Shown: positions 20,166 to 24,619 of the stretch, one piece after another
How positions within the stretch are numbered: position 1 is the first letter of the stretch
Layout of the letters: each line of letters begins with the position of its first letter
Source: Patescibacteria group bacterium AH-259-L07
Lineage (GTDB): Bacteria; Patescibacteriota; Patescibacteriia; UBA2591; UBA6264
Assembly: GCA_027718005.1 (NCBI GenBank)
Contig: JALLOP010000009.1
Span: 1-24,619, forward strand
Direction of reading: 5' to 3'
DNA: 24,619 nt
The notes under the pieces: model-generated
What the model was told of the DNA's origin: nothing
What the model saw: only the letters and a program-made list of their open reading frames with translations
Databases searched by the model: none
Position numbers and translations under genes: made by a program

Positions 20166-21011
20166 ATGGAAAATAATATTTTTTTGCCAAAGAAGGTTGA
20201 GTATCAAGAAGATACTCAGGATAAAAATAAAGGGTCAATTATTATTGAGCCATGTTATCCTGGGTATGGTACAACCTGGGGAAATGCGCTCAGAAGAGTT
20301 TTGCTTGTTTCTTTAGAAGGAGTAGCGGTTACCGCAGTAAAAATAAAAGGGGTGAAGTATGAATTTTCTACTATAGATTACGTTCAGGAAGATGTTTTAG
20401 ATATTATTTTAAATCTTAAAACTTTGCGATTTAAGGCGCGCACAGATATTGATGAGCCGGTTAAATTAACACTCAAAGCATCGGGGAGTAAAAAGGTTAG
20501 GGCAGGCGATATTGATACGTCAGCAGATGTAGAAGTAGTGAGCAAGGATTTGGTGATTGCAACATTAACTGACAAGCGTGCCAAGCTCGAGATGGAATTA
20601 TGGGTGAGTAAAGGATATGGCTGGGTGCCTTCAGAGGAGAAATCGAGAGAGAAGTTTGATGTTTCAACAATAATTACTGACTCAATCTTTACTCCTATTG
20701 TTAAGGTGGCGACTGATGTCGAAAATGTGCGTGTAGGAAAGCGAACAGACTATGATCGATTAATTCTAAGTATTCAAACCGATGGCTCACTTTCTCCGTT
20801 AGAGGCGTTTAGATCTGTTTCTCGACTTTTGGAAGGTCAATTCAGTTATTTTATTGAGTTGAGTCAAAAGCTGGTGGCTAAAGCAGAGAAGAAGCCAAAG
20901 AAAAAGAAAGCAAAAACAACTACAAAGGAAAAACCAGGCGCGAAGAAAAAGACTGGTACAAAAAAATCGGCTCCTAAGAAAAAAACAACAAAAAAAAGCT
21001 CGAAAAATTAA
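20166..21011 (+). CDS. rpoA: RNA polymerase alpha subunit lacking the C-terminal domain
   Basis: Alpha dimer scaffolds RNA polymerase assembly. The 281 residues include a complete N-terminal domain (1 to about 237): EPCYPGYGTTWGNALRRVLL (28-47), EGVAVTAVKIKGVKYEFSTI, the insert domain, KVATDVENVRVGKRTDYDRL and the final dimer helix SPLEAFRSVSRLLEGQF. The normal ~75-residue DNA-binding CTD (UP-element and activator contacts) is absent. In its place residues 240-281 are a tail with about 20 Lys plus Thr, Ser, Pro and Ala, like a histone H1 tail. The gene stops cleanly and rplQ follows 13 nt later, so this is not a truncated assembly. Confidence 0.95.
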   Translation: MENNIFLPKKVEYQEDTQDKNKGSIIIEPCYPGYGTTWGNALRRVLLVSLEGVAVTAVKIKGVKYEFSTIDYVQEDVLDIILNLKTLRFKARTDIDEPVKLTLKASGSKKVRAGDIDTSADVEVVSKDLVIATLTDKRAKLEMELWVSKGYGWVPSEEKSREKFDVSTIITDSIFTPIVKVATDVENVRVGKRTDYDRLILSIQTDGSLSPLEAFRSVSRLLEGQFSYFIELSQKLVAKAEKKPKKKKAKTTTKEKPGAKKKTGTKKSAPKKKTTKKSSKN

Positions 21012-21024
21012 TAATTTTTCTCGC

Positions 21025-21375
21025 ATGCGGCATAGAAAAAAAGGGAAAATTTTAAGTCGAAAAGTTGGTCCTCGTAAGGCGCTTTTACGAAATTTAAGCG
21101 CAGGTTTAATTTTAAATGGGAAAATAAAAACAACAGAGGCTAAAGCTAAAACAGTGCGGCCGATTGCTGAGCGTTTAATCACGCACGCCAAAGAAAATAA
21201 TATAAATAATTACCGAAGAATTAATGCATATTTACAAAATAGAGAGGCAACTAAAAAATTATTAGAAGAAATTGGCCCTCGATATAGGGAACGGCCTGGC
21301 GGATATACCCGTATTATTAAAACTGGTCAGCGAAGAGGTGACGCAGCTCACATGGCAGTAATTGAATTAGTATGA
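21025..21375 (+). CDS. rplQ: 50S ribosomal protein L17 (bL17)
   Basis: Large-subunit protein near the exit tunnel. The 116 residues match the family: MRHRKKGKILSRKVGPRKAL, LILNGKIKTTEAKAKTVRPI and ERPGGYTRIIKTGQRRGDAA. It follows rpoA as usual, and its stop TGA overlaps the rplM ATG (ATGA), so the pair is translationally coupled. Confidence 0.95.
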   Translation: MRHRKKGKILSRKVGPRKALLRNLSAGLILNGKIKTTEAKAKTVRPIAERLITHAKENNINNYRRINAYLQNREATKKLLEEIGPRYRERPGGYTRIIKTGQRRGDAAHMAVIELV

Positions 21376-21743
21376 ATATTATGGGAACACAGATAGATCG
21401 TAAAACTCATATACTTGATGCGACTGATCAGTCAGTTGGCAGATTGGCAACTAAAATTGCTACGTTACTCATTGGCAAACATAAACCAAGTTATGTTCCC
21501 CATGTAGATGGGGGCGATATTGCGGTAGTGAAAAATGTTGATAAGCTTAAGTTTACGGGCCAAAAATTAAAGCAAAAAATATATTATCATCATAGTGGAT
21601 ATCCAGGCGGTCTAAAGCAAAAGAAAATGGAGGAATATTTTCATGAGAATCCATCTCACGTATTGCATCGCGCTGTATATAATATGCTTCCTAAAAATAA
21701 ATTGCGAAAACAAAGAATTAAACGCTTACGATTTAAAAAATAA
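21372..21743 (+). CDS. rplM: 50S ribosomal protein L13 (uL13), short C-terminus
   Basis: Early assembly protein of the large subunit. The 123 residues show HILDATDQSVGRLATKIATL, GKHKPSYVPHVDGGDIAVVK, HHSGYPGGLK and NMLPKNKLRKQRIKRLRFKK. The family normally has about 142 residues, with a further segment like VYAGPEHPH after the last motif; it is missing here. ATG 21372 overlaps the rplQ stop; ATG 21381 is an alternative start. The usual partner rpsI does not follow: a terminator comes instead. Confidence 0.93.
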   Translation: MNIMGTQIDRKTHILDATDQSVGRLATKIATLLIGKHKPSYVPHVDGGDIAVVKNVDKLKFTGQKLKQKIYYHHSGYPGGLKQKKMEEYFHENPSHVLHRAVYNMLPKNKLRKQRIKRLRFKK

Positions 21744-21790
21744 ATTTTTTTCTTTTATCATTTTCCGCTTTTCACGCTTTTATTTTTGTC

Positions 21791-21835
21791 ACCCCTCCTT
21801 TTGTGCTGGCGGCGCAAAAGGAGGGGTTGTTTTTT
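21791..21835 (+). terminator. Intrinsic terminator of the ribosomal-protein operon
   Basis: ACCCCTCCTTTTGTGC (21791-21806), loop TGGCG, GCGCAAAAGGAGGGGT (21812-21827): 16 pairs with one G-T, followed by TGTTTTTT. The strongest terminator in the window. Its T-run also forms the -35 of the def promoter. Confidence 0.9.
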
Positions 21836-21855
21836 ACCCATAAATGGGTTACAAT
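21827..21855 (+). promoter_or_regulatory. def promoter, leaderless
   Basis: TTGTTT at 21827-21832 (in the terminator T-run), 17-nt spacer, TACAAT at 21850-21855. The expected first transcribed base, seven positions on, is 21862, the A of the def ATG. The ACCCATAAATGGGTT motif (21836-21850) lies between the two hexamers. Confidence 0.65.
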
Positions 21856-21861
21856 CATTTT

Positions 21862-22368
21862 ATGATTTTGCTGGAGATAAAAAAATATGGCGACCCTATT
21901 CTAAGAAAAAAGTGTAAAGAAATTAAGGATGTAGATAGCGAGGAAATAAAGAAGTTGGCAGAGGATATGAAAACCACTATGTATCATGCCCCTGGAGTGG
22001 GGATTGCGGCTACACAGGTTGGCATTGATAAACAGATTTTTATTGCTGATATTGGAAAAGGGCCCTTAACTGTTCTTAATCCAAAGATTATTAAAAAATC
22101 AAAAGAATTGGTACGCGACATTGAAGGATGTTTAAGTATTGATGAGTTTACCTTTTCTATAAAGCGCGCGCACTCAATTGAGATACAAGGGTATTTATTA
22201 GAGCGAGGAGAGCGTGTGAGTATAAAAGCAGAAGGATTATTAGCGCGTGTATTTCAGCACGAGATTGATCATCTCAACGGCAAACTTATAATTGACCACG
22301 TTCCCTTTATTCAAAGGCGCAAAGCATTAAAAAGATTAAACCCCGTTAGAGGATGGAAGACTTCTTGA
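21862..22368 (+). CDS. def: Peptide deformylase
   Basis: Removes the formyl group from N-terminal methionine of new proteins; metal-dependent. From ATG 21862 (MILLEIKKYGDPILRKK) 168 residues, the usual length. All three motifs are present: GVGIAATQVG, EGCLSI with the metal Cys, and QHEIDHLNG with the HExxH metal site. ATG 21844 is in frame but lies upstream of the predicted transcription start. The C-terminal NPVRGWKTS is encoded by the left arm of an inverted repeat, so the ending may derive from a repeat insertion. Confidence 0.94.
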   Translation: MILLEIKKYGDPILRKKCKEIKDVDSEEIKKLAEDMKTTMYHAPGVGIAATQVGIDKQIFIADIGKGPLTVLNPKIIKKSKELVRDIEGCLSIDEFTFSIKRAHSIEIQGYLLERGERVSIKAEGLLARVFQHEIDHLNGKLIIDHVPFIQRRKALKRLNPVRGWKTS

Positions 22369-22436
22369 TTTTCTTTTGATATTTTTATAGTAATAATTTA
22401 TCTCAATTTAGATAATCCTCAATCCTCTAACGGGGT
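22340..22436. repeat. Inverted repeat overlapping the def 3' end
   Basis: ACCCCGTTAGAGGAT (22340-22354, inside def) and its exact complement ATCCTCTAACGGGGT (22422-22436): 15-bp perfect arms, 67-nt loop, then a run of A. It may act as a def terminator on either strand or be a repeat pair that captured the end of def. Confidence 0.65.
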
Positions 22437-22448
22437 AAAAAAATGCGG

Positions 22449-22485
22449 GCCCGTCCAAATTTTGTGTAGCAAAACTTGATCGGGC
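22449..22485 (+). repeat. Hairpin abutting the tRNA 5' end
   Basis: GCCCG (22449-22453) with CGGGC (22481-22485), and AAATTTTG (22457-22464) with CAAAACTT (22470-22477, one wobble), loop TGTAG. The last two bases belong to the tRNA. It may guide 5' processing or be a dispersed repeat. Confidence 0.5.
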
Positions 22486-22557
22486 GGGGTTAGTATAGTG
22501 GTATTATGTGTCCTTCCCAAGGATAAGAGGCGAGTTCGATTCTCGTACCCCGCTCCA
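22484..22557 (+). tRNA. tRNA-Gly, anticodon CCC, CCA encoded
   Basis: Acceptor stem GCGGGGT (22484-22490) with ACCCCGC (22547-22553), discriminator T and an encoded CCA (22555-22557). D arm TAGTATAGTGGTATTA. Anticodon stem TGTCC/GGATA around loop TTCCCAA, anticodon CCC at 22516-22518. T arm GCGAGTTCGATTCTCGT has the TTCGA loop. It reads GGG codons. A terminator follows 5 nt later. Confidence 0.95.
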
Positions 22558-22562
22558 TTTCT

Positions 22563-22586
22563 CTTGTCACTGCGACAAGCTTTTTT
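22563..22586 (+). terminator. Intrinsic terminator after tRNA-Gly
   Basis: CTTGTC (22563-22568), loop ACTGC, GACAAG (22574-22579), then CTTTTTT. Confidence 0.75.
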
Positions 22587-22588
22587 AT

Positions 22589-22616
22589 TTGACTACCTCT
22601 GAAATCCTTCTATAAT
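22589..22616 (+). promoter_or_regulatory. Promoter of the APH-like gene
   Basis: TTGACT at 22589-22594, 16-nt spacer, TATAAT at 22611-22616; the message would start near 22623, leaving a 130-nt leader with a small ORF. Confidence 0.75.
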
Positions 22617-22662
22617 GAAGAAAAGCAGGGTATATACTAAACTAATTTAAAAAATGTAGAAT

Positions 22663-22761
22663 ATGGTAGCTTCAGTTGAAAAAATTAAGGTGCCAGAAGC
22701 AGACAAGACAAGTAGAAAATTTCTAAACTCATATAAATATCATTATTTAACTCGATGGTAA
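22663..22761 (+). CDS. Possible 32-residue leader ORF before the APH-like gene
   Basis: ATG 22663 to TAA 22759-22761, beginning MVASVEKIKVPEADKTSRKF and ending YLTRW. It overlaps the next gene's ATG (22755) by 7 nt, which would allow coupled translation. It contains the palindrome TAGAAAATTTCTA, found also at 18357-18369. No family recognised and no Shine-Dalgarno sequence; it may be chance. Confidence 0.3.
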   Translation: MVASVEKIKVPEADKTSRKFLNSYKYHYLTRW

Positions 22762-23699
22762 AGTTAACAATGGTAAATACAATTCAGGCAAAAGAGCTAA
22801 ATGCTGTAAAAAAACTCGCAGAAAGACTGTTTTCCGTACCTGTAATCAATGTAAGTCCAATAACGAAAGGTGAAGTTAATAAAGTTTTCGTGATTGAAAC
22901 TCCGAAAATGAGCTTAATTGTCAGGATAAACGAAAACAAATCTTACATAAGAGAGTATGAAAAAGAAAAGTTGTGTATGGAAAAAGTAAGCAAGTTAGGC
23001 GTGCCACTCCCAAGGGTGTTAAAGATTGGCTCTCGAATAATTCCCTATGTTTACATGGCTTATGAATGCATACAGGGTATTCCCGCCGACGAATATAAGG
23101 GAGATAAATTAAGAGTATGGTATCAAATTGGTGAGTATGCAGCTTTAATAAATTCAATAAAAACTTACGGATATGGGGGAAGGTTTCAATTTCAGCCCCA
23201 TCAAGACAAAGACGGTAACTCTCATAAAAATTGGATAGAGTATATTGATAGGGGTATAAATATGGTTTTGAAATCGACGTTGCTTGTTAAAAACGACGTT
23301 ATTCGGAGGGAAGAAGTTTCCAAAATAAAAAGTGAACTTGAAGAAATAAAAGTCTGGCAGTTCAAGCCAAGACTTGGTCATGGAAACTTAGCCCTTAAAA
23401 ATACCATAGTTAATAAAAATGGTAGGGTGGTAGCTGTTTTAGATTGGGGAGACGCAGTCTCGCACCGCGCGCCCCATTTTGAGCTTGCCACAACTCTTTT
23501 TTGGATCAACCTAGCTGAACAGAAGGCTTTCCTCAATGGATATGGGTTAAGCATAGAAAGATACGAGGCCATAAGAAAAGATGTTGAAAAATTACAACTT
23601 CTAGAGCATCTAGGGAGTGCTATTTGGTATATACAGAGAAAAGACTATAAAGGGCTGGAGTATGCTAAACGGAAACTCCGCACCATTATGCCCGCGTAG
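22755..23699 (+). CDS. Aminoglycoside-phosphotransferase-fold protein, catalytic Asp replaced
   Basis: The 314 residues follow the APH/choline-kinase fold. The N-lobe has SPITKGEVNKVFVIETP and SLIVRIN with a strand Arg where APH often has Lys or Arg. The hinge is YMAYECIQGIPADEY. The Brenner motif region GHGNLALKN (208-216) and the metal loop VLDWGDA (228-234) follow. In active members the Brenner motif is HGDxxxxN, with Asp as catalytic base; here it reads HGN, so activity is doubtful. Many relatives phosphorylate small metabolites rather than drugs, so no resistance function should be assumed. ATG 22770 is an alternative start. Preceded by a good promoter and leader ORF. Confidence 0.8.
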   Translation: MVKLTMVNTIQAKELNAVKKLAERLFSVPVINVSPITKGEVNKVFVIETPKMSLIVRINENKSYIREYEKEKLCMEKVSKLGVPLPRVLKIGSRIIPYVYMAYECIQGIPADEYKGDKLRVWYQIGEYAALINSIKTYGYGGRFQFQPHQDKDGNSHKNWIEYIDRGINMVLKSTLLVKNDVIRREEVSKIKSELEEIKVWQFKPRLGHGNLALKNTIVNKNGRVVAVLDWGDAVSHRAPHFELATTLFWINLAEQKAFLNGYGLSIERYEAIRKDVEKLQLLEHLGSAIWYIQRKDYKGLEYAKRKLRTIMPA

Positions 23700-23943
23700 G
23701 TTTGGTAAGGTTACCAGAGCTTCTCTTCTCTTTTCTTTTTATGCTGCGCGCGCCAAGCCCGCAGAATTTCAAGGCGCAGCGCTATTTCTCCCAGATCCTC
23801 TTTGGCGTTACGCCTTGCCCAGCAAAGCGTGCGGATTTAAAGTGGTAATTTTCAAGAATTTTTGATAAAATAAGTCCGAACTTTGTTGTAAAGTTACTCC
23901 ATCTTTCACATATTTAATCTTGAAGTATTTTTTAATATATAGC
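23700..23943. other. Spacer with a gene-like fragment on the minus strand
   Basis: The region is more GC-rich between 23740 and 23840. On the minus strand, 23836-23711 is open for 41 codons with no start, and its end (NAKEDLGEIALRLEILRAWR, then basic residues to a stop) looks like the helical C-terminus of a protein. GCTGCGC/GCGCAGC arms (about 23743 and 23781) could pair. I can name no family. The last 60 bases are AT-rich and probably carry the promoter of the next gene, but I see no convincing hexamers. Confidence 0.3.
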
Positions 23944-24619
23944 ATGTATAAATTATTTTTAGACGAATCAGGAGATCATAATTTAGAGGCAGTTGATCCG
24001 AATCACCCTGTTTTTGCTTTAGTGGGATGTATTTTTGAGATAAATTACTATAAAACAGAGGTTGTAAAAAAGGTCAATGAATTAAAGATTAAATATTTTA
24101 ATTCTACTGAAGTTATTTTACACTCCAGAGATATTAGAAAACAAGAAACAAAACCATTTCTTGTTTTGCGTCAAAAACAGAAAAGAGAAAGTTTTTATCA
24201 TGATTTAAATAAATTATTTAAAGATATATATCTTACAATAGTAGGAGCGGTAATTGATAAAGATAAATTAAAAGAACAATATGGTGAATATTCTGACAAT
24301 CCTTATTATTTATCACTGGGATTTATAATGGAACGATATGCTATTTTCTTAAGAGAAAAAGGAGAAATAGGAGAGATAATAATAGAAGCAAGAAATAGGA
24401 CTGATGATGATCTTCTATATCTTGCTTACTCAAAAATTATGCTTCAAGGTACTGGCTTTATGCGAAGTGATGAGTTTCAAAAAAGAATTAAGGATATAAC
24501 TTTTATCCCCAAAAAAGAAAATGAAATAGGAACACAATTAGCTGATTTAGCCGCCTATCCGATTGCTACACATATTTTGGAAGAAAGAGATAAAAGAGCT
24601 TTTGAAATATTGAAGACCA
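23944..24619 (+). CDS. DUF3800 protein, 3' end outside the window
   Basis: From ATG 23944 the frame stays open to the window end (225 codons). The opening MYKLFLDESGDHN and the later GTQLADLAAYPIATHI are the two hallmarks of DUF3800, whose acidic residues (LDESGD, and Asp in QLADL) suggest an RNase H-like nuclease fold. HSRDIRK and a hydrophobic strand around YLTIVGAVID fit too. Members are common near phages, integrated elements and defence genes; here the neighbour is an APH-like gene and a decayed fragment. Function unproven. Confidence 0.85.
   Translation, partial: MYKLFLDESGDHNLEAVDPNHPVFALVGCIFEINYYKTEVVKKVNELKIKYFNSTEVILHSRDIRKQETKPFLVLRQKQKRESFYHDLNKLFKDIYLTIVGAVIDKDKLKEQYGEYSDNPYYLSLGFIMERYAIFLREKGEIGEIIIEARNRTDDDLLYLAYSKIMLQGTGFMRSDEFQKRIKDITFIPKKENEIGTQLADLAAYPIATHILEERDKRAFEILKT

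Noticed and set aside
22755..23699. Antibiotic-resistance aminoglycoside kinase
   Set aside because: Fold matches APH but the catalytic Asp is Asn, and many APH-fold proteins act on other metabolites.
23617..23865. 82-codon plus-strand ORF
   Set aside because: Overlaps the end of the APH-like gene in another frame, with no family resemblance and no ribosome site.

Overview
The window looks like chromosomal DNA from a Candidate Phyla Radiation (Patescibacteria) bacterium, most likely Parcubacteria-like. The evidence is AT-rich DNA, Lys/Ile/Asn-rich proteins, short ribosomal proteins, very few Shine-Dalgarno sequences, and GC-rich palindromes read in frame inside genes (peptides such as LPRRQAG and LAPSAAGQARQ). 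TAA, TAG and TGA all act as stops, so the code looks standard. The lineage call comes from gene content and style, not from a tree.

Layout. 1-2414: the end of a large acidic, low-complexity protein, apparently split by a one-base frameshift. 2415-2782: a small coiled-coil ORF broken by TAG, and promoters. 2783-5008: gyrB with a long Lys-rich N-terminal tail. 5080-7203: secE-nusG-rplK-rplA. 7319-11517: a mixed housekeeping/accessory stretch with tmk, a possible TraB/TIKI-like protein, cutA, a surface DUF7282-like protein, nnrE and a membrane protein on the minus strand. 11669-12124: a cysS-like fragment beside an orphan HigA-type antitoxin. 12175-14453 (minus): cysS and corA. 14533-17587: murB, a membrane-anchored protein, the tail of a lost nucleotidyltransferase gene, and rarA. 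17594-21743: infA-rpmJ-rpsM-rpsK-rpsD-rpoA-rplQ-rplM. 21862-24619: def, tRNA-Gly(CCC), an APH-fold pseudokinase candidate, and the start of a DUF3800 gene cut by the window edge.

The most unusual feature is the spacers of the translation and transcription operons. Four spacers (before nusG, rplA, rpsM and rpsK) are filled exactly from stop codon to start codon by one AT-rich, imperfectly palindromic repeat family, three ending in GCGATAGCG. The infA leader can fold as a three-way junction starting at the predicted transcription start. The infA-rpmJ spacer holds nested palindromes, and a half copy of them forms the rpmJ ribosome-binding site. The rpsD start sits at the end of tandem AUG-UUC-UAA modules that face an inverted copy. 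RpoA lacks its C-terminal domain and ends in a histone-H1-like Lys tail. Together these suggest that translation-gene expression here depends on RNA structure in repeat-derived spacers rather than on Shine-Dalgarno strength or alpha-CTD contacts; that is an inference.
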